Source: Sinomonas terrae
Lineage (GTDB): Bacteria; Actinomycetota; Actinomycetes; Actinomycetales; Micrococcaceae
Reading direction: 5' to 3'
Length of the DNA: 64,000 nt
Assembly: GCF_022539255.1 (NCBI RefSeq)
Contig: NZ_JAKZBV010000001.1
Location: 2,728,001 to 2,792,000 of the forward strand
Below the pieces are notes generated by a model that worked only from the letters and a program-made list of their open reading frames with translations, was not told where the DNA came from and did not search any database. The position numbers and the translations under genes were made by a program. This document shows, piece after piece, positions 1 to 8,015 of this stretch (the stretch's first letter is position 1; each line of letters opens with the position of its first letter).

Positions 1-2
1 TC

Positions 3-809
3 GGCTGCTCCTCGATCAGCTTCCGCCACCAAGATCTCCCGACGGCGCTTGCGACCATGAGCGGGCTCGGCTTCCAGGAGATCGACCTCGGAGCGCTTCC
101 CGGGGTGTGCGACCATGTGCCGTTCGTGCTCGACGACGACGCCGTGGCGACCGTGGCGGAGCAGGTGGCCACGAGCGGCCTCCGCGTGCGCTCCGTCAAC
201 GGGGACGTGGGCGACCTCAACCTCCCGCTCGACCCTGCAGGTCAGGCCGCGCGCCAGGAACACCTCGACCGGCTCCTCGATCTCACGGAGGCCGTTGGCG
301 CTCGGGCCCTGGTCCTCCCCTGCGGGGCCCTCGACCACGAACCAGTACGGACCCTCGAGCAAGACCTCGACCTCGTCGCTGCCGAGCTCGCTGCCTCAGC
401 CGAGACGGCATCAGCGCGCGGGCTCGAACTCTGGACTGAGTCGCTCCACGCGCTCCGCCTCTCCTGGAACCTCGATCGCGCCCTCGCGCTCGCCAAGCGC
501 CTCGACGGGACGAAGGTCCGCCACGTCCTCGACGCGAGCCACGCCGTCGCCTCCGGAGGAGACTTCGGCGAAGCTGCCCGCGCGCTCGGCGACCGGATCG
601 CCCACGTCCACCTCCGAGACGCCGTCGAAGGCGACATCCACCGCAGCATCGGCGCCGGAGAGGTCGACTTCGGCGCGGGGCTCGCGGCCTTGCGGAACCT
701 CGGCTTCGCTGGCCACTTCACGCTCGAACTCGAGACCCGAGATCTCGAGCACAGCGAGCGCCCCGCCGCCGCCGCCAAGGCAGCAGACTTCATTACCGCG
801 CTCATCTGA
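3..809 (+). CDS. Sugar phosphate isomerase/epimerase (AP-endonuclease-2-like TIM barrel), 5' end outside window
   Basis: The reading frame is open from base 3, and the residues before the first in-window ATG (57) read as ordinary barrel sequence (SISFRHQDLPTALATM), so the true start lies upstream and the gene is partial. The family resemblance is the alternating strand/helix pattern with conserved acidic and His residues (ELWTESLHAL, HVLDASHA, HVHLRDA, LELE near the end), the metal ligands of xylose-isomerase-like barrels. Members isomerise or epimerise ketoses and their phosphates. It is followed 80 nt later by an SDR and then a DhaKL-type kinase on the same strand, so the likely substrate is a tetrose or triose phosphate; erythrulose-4-phosphate isomerase is one possibility. 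Substrate is inferred from context only. Confidence 0.8.
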   Translation, partial: GCSSISFRHQDLPTALATMSGLGFQEIDLGALPGVCDHVPFVLDDDAVATVAEQVATSGLRVRSVNGDVGDLNLPLDPAGQAARQEHLDRLLDLTEAVGARALVLPCGALDHEPVRTLEQDLDLVAAELAASAETASARGLELWTESLHALRLSWNLDRALALAKRLDGTKVRHVLDASHAVASGGDFGEAARALGDRIAHVHLRDAVEGDIHRSIGAGEVDFGAGLAALRNLGFAGHFTLELETRDLEHSERPAAAAKAADFITALI

Positions 810-889
810 CACCGGCAAATTTCCAGAACAAATCTGCCAAAAACAAATCTCAAAACAGCAAACAAACCGCCAAGCAAGGAAGCATCATC

Positions 890-1663
890 ATGAACACCAC
901 TCAGCGCACCGCCGTCCTCACGGGAGCCACCTCCGATCGGGGCATCGGCGTCGCCACCGCCCGCCGCTATGCCCGCGAGGGCTGGGGCGTCGTCATCCTC
1001 GACCTCGACGGCGAGAAGTCCGCGAAGGTCGCCCAGGACATCGCGAACGAATTCAACGTCCCCGCGTTCGGCCACCAGATCGACGTCGCCGACGAGGCTT
1101 CGGTGAGCGCGGCCGCGAAGGCGGTTGCCGCCGAAGTTGCCGCCGGGCGTCTTCCCGTCGTCGGTGCCCTCGCCAACATCGCAGGCATCACCTCGCCGGT
1201 TCCGTTCCTCGAGACCGACCTCGCCCTCTGGAACAAGGTCATGGCGGTCAACGCGACTGGCACCTACCTCGTCTCGAAGGCGTTCCTGCCGGCCATGATC
1301 GACGCCGGCTGGGGCCGGATCGTGAACATGTCCTCGGTCTCTGCCCAGCGTGGCGGCGGCGTCTTCGGCCGCGTCCCGTACTCCTCCGCGAAGGCCGCGA
1401 TCCTCGGCTTCACGAAGGCCCTCGCCCGCGAGATCGCCCCGACCGGCGTGACCGTCAACGCGATCACTCCCGGCGCCGTCGACACCAACATCCGGGTCGG
1501 CAGCACCAATGAGCAGGAGGCCGCTATCGCGCGCGACATCCCCGTCGGACGCACGGCCACGACCGAGGAGATCGCTGCAGTCATCACATGGCTCTCATCC
1601 GAGGACGCCTCCTACCTCACAGGCACCACGGTCGACATCAACGGCGGAAGCCACATCCACTGA
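890..1663 (+). CDS. SDR family NAD(P)-dependent oxidoreductase
   Basis: A 257-residue classical short-chain dehydrogenase. Visible motifs are the cofactor loop TGATSDRGIG (residues about 11-20), the NIAGI strand, an active-site serine in NMSSVSAQ, and the catalytic YSSAK motif, ending in GTTVDINGG as is usual for the family. It probably oxidises a sugar alcohol or reduces a ketose in the same pathway as its neighbours. The start is the ATG at 890, preceded by an AAGGAAG-type ribosome binding site. The 80-nt leader is strikingly A/C-rich and AT-rich compared with the genes around it. The stop is 1 nt before the next ATG, so the SDR and kinase are surely co-translated. The exact polyol substrate is not known. 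Confidence 0.85.
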   Translation: MNTTQRTAVLTGATSDRGIGVATARRYAREGWGVVILDLDGEKSAKVAQDIANEFNVPAFGHQIDVADEASVSAAAKAVAAEVAAGRLPVVGALANIAGITSPVPFLETDLALWNKVMAVNATGTYLVSKAFLPAMIDAGWGRIVNMSSVSAQRGGGVFGRVPYSSAKAAILGFTKALAREIAPTGVTVNAITPGAVDTNIRVGSTNEQEAAIARDIPVGRTATTEEIAAVITWLSSEDASYLTGTTVDINGGSHIH

Positions 1664-1664
1664 C

Positions 1665-3515
1665 ATGACACGCATCTCGAACGATCCCGCCGACTTCGCG
1701 GACGAGGCGCTCGCCGGCTTCTGTGACGCTCACGCGCCGCTCGTCCGTCAGGTAGACGGAGGTGCGGTGCGCCGCGCACGCCCAGCTGCGCCCAAAGTCG
1801 CTGTCCTGCTGGGCGGAGGCTCCGGTCATTACCCCGCGTTCGCGGGGCTGGTCGGAGCCGGTTTCGCAGACGGCGCCGTAGTCGGCAATATCTTCACGTC
1901 ACCCTCGGCGCAGCAGGCAGTCGCGGTCGCCCGCGCCGCACATTCGGGAGCCGGCGTGGTCTTCGCCTACGGCAACTACGCCGGCGACGTCATGAACTTC
2001 GGCGTTGCCACGGAGCGGCTGCGCGACGACGGGATCGAGACCGAGAACGTCATCGTGACCGATGACATCGCAAGCGCACCGCCCGGCGAGCGAGAGGGCC
2101 GCCGCGGGATCGCTGGCGACTTCACGGTGTTCAAGGTCCTGGGCGCCGCCGCCGAGGAGGGCGCCGACCTCGCCGAGGTCGTCCGGCTCGGACGCAAAGC
2201 CAACGACTTCACGCGGACGATGGGTACTGCCTTCGCCGGCTGCACATTCCCCGGCGCCGAGAAGCCGCTGTTCTCGCTGCCCGAAGGGATGATGGGTCTC
2301 GGTCTGGGCATCCACGGCGAGCCCGGGCTCAAGGACTTGCCTCTCCCCCGCGCCGAGGAACTCGGACGCAACCTCGTCGAGCGAGTCCTCGAGGAGCGTC
2401 CCGACGGCGCCGGCGATCGCGTCGCCGTCATCCTCAACGGCCTCGGCAGCACGAAGGCCGAGGAGCTGTTCGTCCTGTGGCGAACGATCGGCCCCCTTCT
2501 TCGAGATCACGGGCTCGAGCTCGTTGCCCCGGAGGTGGGCGAGCTCGTGACGAGCCTCGACATGGCAGGGGTCTCGCTCACGCTCATGTGGCTCGACGAC
2601 GAGCTCGCGAGGCTCTGGCTCGCACCGACGGAAACCCCGGCTTTCCGGCGCGGCCGAATGGATGCCGCCAACGCCTCCCCCGGCACAACCGGGTCGCGCA
2701 CCGCCACCGAGTCCACCCCCGCTGCGTCGGCGAACCCAGCGCCTGCCCCGGCGGCGCCTGCCCCGGCAGCGCCTGCCCCGGCGGCGCCTGCCCCGGCAGA
2801 GCCTGCCCCGGTCGCGCCTGCCCCAGCGTCCGTCGCATCGCGCGACTACGCGCGCTCGTGCCTCCAGGCACTCGCCGAAGCCCAGCGCACTCTCCACAGA
2901 CTCGAGCCCGAACTCGCAGCCTTGGACTCAATCGCTGGCGACGGCGACCACGGCCGCGGCATGGTCCGTGGCGTGGACGCGGCAGTCACCGCGGCGCGCG
3001 AAGCCGCCGACGCCGGTGCGGGCGCGGGAAGCGTCCTCGCCGCCGGCGGCGATGCGTGGGCCGACAAGGCGGGCGGAACCTCAGGCGTCCTATGGGGCGC
3101 CGGGCTCCGGGCGTGGGGTCAGCGCCTCGGCGACGAGGACGCCCCGGACGACGCTGCCGCTGCAGCAGCCGTCGCGTCGTTCGCCGAGCGGATCGTTGCC
3201 TTGGGAGGCGCCCAGCCCGGGGACAAGACCCTCGTGGACGCACTGGCGCCGTTCGTCGCGGAGCTGACTGCCGGCGTCGACCGCGGGACTCGCCTCCCCG
3301 AAGCCTGGGAGGCGGCGTCCGCAGCTGCCGAAGCTGCCGCTCGGGCGACGGCCGGGCTCCGCCCGCAGAAAGGGCGCGCCCGTCCGCTGGCCGAGAAGAG
3401 CCTCGGCACCCCCGACCCCGGGGCCGTCTCCCTCGCCGCGGTCTTCGCCGCTATGGGCCCGGCGTTCGCCGACGCGCGTTCGCGGTTCGCGCCAACGGGC
3501 TCCGTGATCCGATGA
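1665..3515 (+). CDS. Dihydroxyacetone-kinase family protein, fused DhaK and DhaL domains
   Basis: 616 residues. The N-terminal DhaK domain has the glycine-rich LLGGGSGHYPAF motif (about 45-57), GNYAGDVMNF and the covalent substrate-binding histidine in GIHGEPG (His217). A Pro/Ala linker (about residues 345-390) leads to the DhaL ATP-binding domain with IAGDGDHG, whose aspartates bind Mg-ATP, and DKAGGTSGVLWG. This ATP-dependent single-chain layout differs from the PTS-dependent three-subunit enzyme. Actinobacterial paralogues phosphorylate L- or D-erythrulose in tetritol catabolism (LerK/DerK) as well as dihydroxyacetone. With an isomerase and an SDR in the same operon a tetrose substrate is attractive but unproven. 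The ATG at 1665 lies 1 nt after the SDR stop. Confidence 0.88.
   Translation: MTRISNDPADFADEALAGFCDAHAPLVRQVDGGAVRRARPAAPKVAVLLGGGSGHYPAFAGLVGAGFADGAVVGNIFTSPSAQQAVAVARAAHSGAGVVFAYGNYAGDVMNFGVATERLRDDGIETENVIVTDDIASAPPGEREGRRGIAGDFTVFKVLGAAAEEGADLAEVVRLGRKANDFTRTMGTAFAGCTFPGAEKPLFSLPEGMMGLGLGIHGEPGLKDLPLPRAEELGRNLVERVLEERPDGAGDRVAVILNGLGSTKAEELFVLWRTIGPLLRDHGLELVAPEVGELVTSLDMAGVSLTLMWLDDELARLWLAPTETPAFRRGRMDAANASPGTTGSRTATESTPAASANPAPAPAAPAPAAPAPAAPAPAEPAPVAPAPASVASRDYARSCLQALAEAQRTLHRLEPELAALDSIAGDGDHGRGMVRGVDAAVTAAREAADAGAGAGSVLAAGGDAWADKAGGTSGVLWGAGLRAWGQRLGDEDAPDDAAAAAAVASFAERIVALGGAQPGDKTLVDALAPFVAELTAGVDRGTRLPEAWEAASAAAEAAARATAGLRPQKGRARPLAEKSLGTPDPGAVSLAAVFAAMGPAFADARSRFAPTGSVIR
2739..2828 (+). 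repeat. Six in-frame 15-bp tandem units encoding the Pro/Ala linker of the kinase
   Basis: Six consecutive 15-bp units of the form GCGCCTGCCCCGGCG, with one to three changes in some copies, encode repeated APAPA pentapeptides between the DhaK and DhaL domains. The length is a multiple of three, so gain or loss of units would change linker length without breaking the frame. Confidence 0.9.
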
Positions 3516-3519
3516 GCGG

Positions 3520-3539
3520 CCTGCGGGGGCATCCGCAGG
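3520..3539. terminator. Hairpin between convergent genes, candidate bidirectional terminator
   Basis: A perfect 7-bp stem (CCTGCGG / CCGCAGG) with a 6-nt loop lies in the 30 nt between the kinase stop and the stop of the convergent SDR-type gene. There is no clear T-tract, so it may be a weak terminator. Confidence 0.5.
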
Positions 3540-3545
3540 GAATTC

Positions 3546-4391
3546 TCACGCCTGCTGCCGCCAGCCGTACTTCGGGTCGAAGCCGAGGAGCCGGCGGGCC
3601 TTGTCGATGCTCAGCATCGTCTCGTGCTCGCCGAGCTCCTTGGTGACTTTGACGTTCGGGAAGACTTCCGCGGCCAAGGATGCGGACGAACGGCTCATCA
3701 CGGTGTCCGCGGCGGCGATGATGTACGCCTCGAAGCCCGGACCCGCTGCCTCAAGGGCCTTCTCAACCGCCTGAGCCCCGTCGCGTGCATCGATGTAGCC
3801 CCAGAGGTTCCACTTCCGTCCCCGAGGGTCAGCGTCATAGGACGGGAACTGCGCATAGTCCTCCGGGAGCATCACGTTGGAGAACCGGAAGGCCGAGACG
3901 CTCAGCTCGGGATTCCACCGGCACATCTGGCGCGCCATCTGCTCCTCGAGGTGCTTGACGAGGGAGTAGGTGCTCTCGGGGCGCGCCTCGTACTCCTCGT
4001 CGACGGGGATATACGGCGGGTCGATGTCGAACGGGAGGCCGAGGACCGTCTCGCTGGACGCATACACGATCCGGTTGATGCCGAGCTTCCGCGTCGCCTC
4101 GAAGATGCTGTAGGTCGAGAGCATGTTGTTGCGGAACGTCGCGGAGTCAGGGGCGAGCCCCGGGGCCGGGATCGCGCCGAGGTGTACCACCGCATCGATC
4201 CCGTCGTAGCGGTCGTCGACCCCGCCGAGGGCGTCGATCACCTGCCCGTAGTCCGAGAGGTCGGTCTGGATGAAGCCCGGTTCCCGGGCGCCGACCCGAT
4301 CGAGGTTCCACACGTCGTGGCCCACCGACCGCAGATGGGCTACAACCACGTGCCCGAGCTTGCCGCTGCCACCCGTCAAGGCGATTTTCAT
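3546..4391 (-). CDS. NAD-dependent epimerase/dehydratase (extended SDR)
   Basis: 281 residues from the ATG at 4391, which has a GAGGAGGAG ribosome binding site directly upstream; a longer in-frame extension has no such site. The N-terminus carries the Rossmann motif TGGSGKLG, a strand ending in an acidic residue (NLDRVG) typical of NAD specificity, VVHLGAIPAPG, a YASSETVLG strand and the catalytic YSLVK motif. The family includes UDP-hexose 4-epimerases and uronate dehydrogenases; the shorter length and single-chain Rossmann layout would fit either. It is convergent with the kinase operon, so a shared pathway is possible but not shown. Confidence 0.8.
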   Translation of the reverse strand: MKIALTGGSGKLGHVVVAHLRSVGHDVWNLDRVGAREPGFIQTDLSDYGQVIDALGGVDDRYDGIDAVVHLGAIPAPGLAPDSATFRNNMLSTYSIFEATRKLGINRIVYASSETVLGLPFDIDPPYIPVDEEYEARPESTYSLVKHLEEQMARQMCRWNPELSVSAFRFSNVMLPEDYAQFPSYDADPRGRKWNLWGYIDARDGAQAVEKALEAAGPGFEAYIIAAADTVMSRSSASLAAEVFPNVKVTKELGEHETMLSIDKARRLLGFDPKYGWRQQA

Positions 4392-4483
4392 ACCGCTCCT
4401 CCTCTTGCAGGTCAGATTGTCCCTGCCTATCAGACTCGCGGGCCCTTCGGAAGGTCGGACCACACAGCGGACCGCATGTAGAA

Positions 4484-4512
4484 CGGCCCCGCACCGTGCG
4501 GGTGCGGGGCCG
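4484..4512 (-). terminator. Rho-independent-type hairpin after the FMN reductase gene
   Basis: An 11-bp perfect stem (CGGCCCCGCAC / GTGCGGGGCCG) with a 7-nt loop starts 28 nt past the stop of the minus-strand reductase and lies upstream of the next minus-strand gene. The T-tract on the minus strand is short (GTTCT). The long GC stem makes termination likely. Confidence 0.7.
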
Positions 4513-4540
4513 CTGGCCAGAGACTTAGCGTCGGGATCGG

Positions 4541-5098
4541 CTAGGCCACAGCCGCTTCGGAACGCACAGTCTCAAGGGCACGCGCCCAGCGCACGACCTG
4601 ATCGAAGACAGGGAGCACCGAGGAAGCCTGGAGCTCGCTCGGCGAGAACTCCCCGTCCTTGAAGTCAATGAAGAGGGAGAACATTCCGGTCTTCTGGACG
4701 TGGGCGACCTGCAGCTCGGAGAGGATGCCCCGGAGGTGCTCAACCGCGCGAGCGCCGAAGGCCGAACCGTACGAGACGATCCCGGCAGCCTTGTCGGCCA
4801 GCTCAGGCTTGAGGTAGGTCAGCGCGTTGGAGAGGGCGGGCGAGACCGAGTGGTTGTACTCGGGCGTCACGAAGATGAAGCCGTCGAACTCGTCCATACG
4901 AGCCGAGAACTCCTTCACCGACTTGAGCGCCTGCTCGTTCCCCGGCTCGCCGAGGAGGGGCAGCCTGTAGTCTGCGATGTCGACGAGCTCGAACTCGGCG
5001 TCCTCGCGTTCCCGGCCTTGGGCCACGACCCACTCGGCCACCTGGCGGTTCTTGCGCCCGTCGCGGGTACTGCCGGTGACAACGGCGATCTTGGTCAC
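4541..5098 (-). CDS. NADPH-dependent FMN reductase (flavodoxin-like quinone/chromate/azo reductase)
   Basis: 185 residues from a GTG at 5098 that follows an AGGAGG ribosome binding site by 5 nt; an upstream in-frame ATG overlaps the operator region and lacks a site. The flavodoxin-like fold shows VVTGSTRDGRKNRQVAEW at the phosphate-binding loop (about residues 5-22) and the signature TPEYNHSVSPALSNAL, characteristic of NADPH:FMN/quinone reductases such as ChrR/YieF. These soluble enzymes reduce quinones, chromate or azo dyes. The gene is divergent from a MarR regulator with two palindromic sites between them, so induction by an electrophile or quinone through that regulator is the natural model. 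Confidence 0.88.
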   Translation of the reverse strand: MTKIAVVTGSTRDGRKNRQVAEWVVAQGREREDAEFELVDIADYRLPLLGEPGNEQALKSVKEFSARMDEFDGFIFVTPEYNHSVSPALSNALTYLKPELADKAAGIVSYGSAFGARAVEHLRGILSELQVAHVQKTGMFSLFIDFKDGEFSPSELQASSVLPVFDQVVRWARALETVRSEAAVA

Positions 5099-5110
5099 GC
5101 TTCCTCCTGA

Positions 5111-5169
5111 TTGACGTATCAACGATTCTTGGATGATTCAGCTTTACACCCATATGATTGATGCGTCAA
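5111..5169. promoter_or_regulatory. Two TTGA-N4-TCAA palindromes in the reductase/MarR divergent promoter
   Basis: TTGACGTATCAA at 5111-5122 and TTGATGCGTCAA at 5158-5169 are both TTGA-N4-TCAA palindromes, 47 bp apart, in the short region between the divergent reductase and MarR genes. Spacing near four and a half helical turns and the location fit MarR-dimer operators. Assignment to this MarR protein is inferred. Confidence 0.65.
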
Positions 5170-5210
5170 GTTCGTTGCATCATCACCTTGCACTATCCGG
5201 GGGCAGCACC

Positions 5211-5849
5211 ATGGAGGCACACGTCACGCCCGCCGAACCCGCCGCCCGTGCGGCGGAGAGCGGCGCCGGCGCCAATTCGTCGGCTGGCTCGTCCGCCCGT
5301 TCGTCGGCAGGCTCGTCCGCCGGTTCGTCCGCTCGCGAAGGCCGCTGGCTGAACCCCCGCGAGCGTGAGGTTTGGCTCGCCCTCCGGCACCTCCTCTGGG
5401 GCCTGCAACCCGCCGTCGACCGCCAACTCCAGCGTGACTCCGGGCTATCTGGGCCGGAATACTCCGTGCTCGCCACGCTTTCGGAGGACCCGGAGGGCAT
5501 GGTCCGCTCCGGGACCGCAGCGCGCATGCTCGGCTGGGGTCGCAGCAGGCTCTCGCACCTGCTTCGGCGGATGGAGGGCAAGGGCCTCATCGCCCGCTCG
5601 TGTTCGCCCGACGACGGGCGCGGCCAGGACATCGCCCTCACTCCCGCGGGGCGCGATGCGATTGTCGAGGCGGCACCGGGGCACGTCGACTTCGTCCGCA
5701 GCGTCGTCTTCGATCCGTTGACTCCAGAGCAGCAAGAAGCCTTGCGCGAGGCCTGTCAACGGATCTCGGCTGCCATCGAGTCTTCCGGCACGTGCGACGC
5801 CGTGTGCGACGGGGAAGCTTCGGGCTGCGACGAGGGGCCTGCCGCCTAG
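5211..5849 (+). CDS. MarR family transcriptional regulator
   Basis: 212 residues from the ATG at 5211; a longer reading would run through the operator. After a Ser/Ala-rich low-complexity N-terminus (about residues 25-45, repeats of SSAG/SSAR) comes a winged-helix domain: YSVLATLSEDPEG, RSGTAARMLGWGRSRLSHLLRRMEGKGLIAR as the recognition-helix region, then a wing with DDGRGQDIALTPAGRD. It is close to MarR proteins that respond to phenolic or electrophilic compounds. It probably represses the divergent FMN reductase and itself through the two palindromes upstream. The acidic C-terminus holds two cysteines (CDAVC); a redox role is only a possibility. Confidence 0.85.
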   Translation: MEAHVTPAEPAARAAESGAGANSSAGSSARSSAGSSAGSSAREGRWLNPREREVWLALRHLLWGLQPAVDRQLQRDSGLSGPEYSVLATLSEDPEGMVRSGTAARMLGWGRSRLSHLLRRMEGKGLIARSCSPDDGRGQDIALTPAGRDAIVEAAPGHVDFVRSVVFDPLTPEQQEALREACQRISAAIESSGTCDAVCDGEASGCDEGPAA

Positions 5850-5858
5850 ACTGGCCCA

Positions 5859-7250
5859 GTGACCTGGCACCGTACGGCATCCCAATGGTTCCGCCTCCCC
5901 GCAGAGCGCCTGTGGGACGTCCTTGAACGCGTGGACCGTTGGCCTGAATGGAATCCGGCCGTGGGGCAGGCAGCAGTGGACGGCCCGATGCGCGAGGGCG
6001 CAGCCGGCCGTTATTCGCCGTCGCACCGCCTGCTCGGACCCCTGCACCGCCGAACAGCCCCGTCGTTCCGCGTGAGCGCGTTCGAACCCGGTCGGCGCCT
6101 CGCCCTCGAGCAGCCCCAGCCTGGGGGCAGCCAACTCATCGAGTGGACGCTGGAAGCACGCGACAATGGAACACTGTTCACTCAACGAGTCACGCTCGAC
6201 GGGCCTCTCTCCCAACAGTTCGGCCTCACCGCGGGCGAGCCGCTCGTGCGGGACTTTTCGACCCAGTGCGCGCGGCTGTATCGCCTGAGCAGCGCGGCGG
6301 ACGACGACGGAGACTCCGGCGCGCTCACGGTCGTCGCGGGCGGCACGGGCTTCCTTGGCACGCTCCTCGCGGCGAACCTCGTCTGCGACGGCCGCCGGGT
6401 TGCCTTCTTGGCACGCAACCCCCAGCGGTCGCCCTTCGAACAGATCTTGTGGGACGGGCGGCAGGCCGGAGCCTGGAGCGAGCGTCTCGGCGCGGAGGCC
6501 GAACTCGCCGTCGTCAATCTCGCCGGGGTGAGCCTCGACATGCCTGGAACTCCCGAGAACCTCGCACGACTCGAATCGTCTCGCACCGAACCCACGCGGG
6601 CGCTCGTCGAAGCGAGCCGGTCCTGGAGGCGTCCAGCTGCGCGCTGGCTCCAGCAGAGCGCCGTGGGAATCTACGGCGACTCGGCCGAGGAGTTCGACGA
6701 GCGAACCCCGCCGCCCACCGCGGCACCCGGGCTCGCCGCCGTCGTCCGCGGTTGGGAGGCCGCCGTCGACGGCGCGAACGCAGACAAGCTCACCGTCTTC
6801 CGGACCGGCGTCGTGCTCGCTCGCGAGGCTGCGCTCATGAATCGGCTGACGGCGATTGCGCGGCTCGGCGGAGGGGGCCCGCTCGGGTCCGGTCAGCAAT
6901 GGTTCAGCTGGATCCATGCCGAGGACTGGGTGCGAGCAGCGCGGGCGGCCCTGGGCTTGCCAACCGCCCCCGGCGAGCCGTACGTCGAGGTGCCGCAGGG
7001 GGTCGTGAACGCGACCTCGCCGCACCCGACTCAAAATCGGGAGCTCATGGCACACCTGCGCGAGTACGTCGGCGTCCCGCTAGGCATTCCAGCCCCGGCA
7101 GGTCTTCTCCGCGCAGCCGCCACCGTTTTGCGAACGAACCCTGACCTTGCTTTGGACAGCGTCCGAGCAGTGCCGACGGTGCTGCGCGAAGCCGGCTTCG
7201 CCTTCCGATACCCGCAGCTCGCTGGAGCGTTCCGGGAGATGGCTGCCTAG
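5859..7250 (+). CDS. TIGR01777 family NAD-dependent epimerase with N-terminal SRPBCC domain
   Basis: 463 residues from GTG 5859, starting 9 nt after the MarR stop. Residues about 1-145 form a START/SRPBCC-like ligand-binding domain (FRLPAERLWDVLERVDRWPEWNP). From about 150 the extended-SDR domain begins with VVAGGTGFLGTLLAANL, followed by WLQQSAVGIYGDS with an active-site-like tyrosine, and FRTGVVLA. The C-terminus (PAGLLRAAATVLRTNPDLAL) is the DUF1731 tail. This two-domain layout is common in Actinobacteria; the enzymatic activity of the family is poorly defined. Its position behind marR hints at co-expression with the regulator. Confidence 0.85.
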   Translation: MTWHRTASQWFRLPAERLWDVLERVDRWPEWNPAVGQAAVDGPMREGAAGRYSPSHRLLGPLHRRTAPSFRVSAFEPGRRLALEQPQPGGSQLIEWTLEARDNGTLFTQRVTLDGPLSQQFGLTAGEPLVRDFSTQCARLYRLSSAADDDGDSGALTVVAGGTGFLGTLLAANLVCDGRRVAFLARNPQRSPFEQILWDGRQAGAWSERLGAEAELAVVNLAGVSLDMPGTPENLARLESSRTEPTRALVEASRSWRRPAARWLQQSAVGIYGDSAEEFDERTPPPTAAPGLAAVVRGWEAAVDGANADKLTVFRTGVVLAREAALMNRLTAIARLGGGGPLGSGQQWFSWIHAEDWVRAARAALGLPTAPGEPYVEVPQGVVNATSPHPTQNRELMAHLREYVGVPLGIPAPAGLLRAAATVLRTNPDLALDSVRAVPTVLREAGFAFRYPQLAGAFREMAA

Positions 7251-7348
7251 GCCGGGCTCCGGACGGACAGTATGCCCAAGGCCTGAGCGAGGACCCTCTT
7301 GATACCCCAGCTTTGGCGAACTTCGACTGCAAAGTCAGACTGCAGCGG

Positions 7349-8015
7349 TCAGAAGGGCGGAGGCTCGCTGGGGCGTGGTGACGCGTATGACTTCGGTGGG
7401 GCGTCTGTCGTTGGCGGGGTGGTCGCCGCTGGTGATTGCTCTTCATCAGGGCGCGTTTCGTCGGTAATCGGTGACGGTTGGGGTGTGCCGTGGCGGGCGA
7501 TGGGTTGCCGGTCTGCGGGCTCGCTGATGTAGGTCCGTCCCAGGGGTGATGTCCATTTCAGGAGCCCGGGCGCGGCGGTCTCGGTCGGTTCCTCGGGGTG
7601 GGGCTGGCGCCGTCCCTGTGGTGGGTGCTGCACTTCGGGTTGGCATTGCCCCTGTGGTGGGTGCCGGCCGTCGGGTTGGCATTGCCCCTTTGGTTGGTGC
7701 CGGCCGTCGGGTTGGTGTCGGTCTGGTTGGTGGTGGTAGGTCCAGGCGCCGATGGATTTGAGGGCGTGGTGTTTTCGGCACAGCAGGGCGAGGTTGTGGG
7801 GGTCTGTTCTGCCGCCGTGCTGCCATTCGGTGGTGTGGTCGGGTTCGCAGGCCCTGGCGGGGCGGGTGCAGCCGGGGAACCGGCATCCGCCGTCGCGGTG
7901 GGCGAGGTAGCGGCGCAGGGCCCTGGGCGGGCGGTAGGCGCTGCGCCCGACCCCCAGGGCCTCCCCGGTGTCCCAGTCCGTGAAGAGCCTGCCCCAGCTC
8001 GGGGCCAGGGACGCT
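7349..8015 (-). pseudogene. DUF222-HNH endonuclease, 3' fragment
   Basis: A frame open from the IS256 edge (8015) to the stop at 7349 encodes the C-terminal part of a DUF222/13E12-type HNH protein: FTDWDTGEALGVGRSAY, CRFPGC, then the HNH core CEPDHTTEWQHGG, NLALLCRKHHALK. A low-complexity tail follows, with repeated QPDGRHQPKGQ-like units. No start codon or upstream DUF222 part is present next to it; the N-terminal part lies on the far side of the insertion element at 9455-10124. The middle of the DUF222 domain, probably some 150-200 residues by comparison with usual family length, is missing from both sides, so this is not a simple insertion. Confidence 0.8.

Noticed and set aside
115..1512. 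Long open frames overlapping the isomerase, SDR and kinase genes in other frames and on the other strand
   Set aside because: Composition is Arg/Pro/Ser-rich as expected of out-of-frame high-GC sequence, and the real genes have clear motifs and starts.
2700..2830. CRISPR-like repeat from the regular GC-rich units
   Set aside because: Units are 15 bp, contiguous without spacers and in frame; they encode a Pro/Ala linker.
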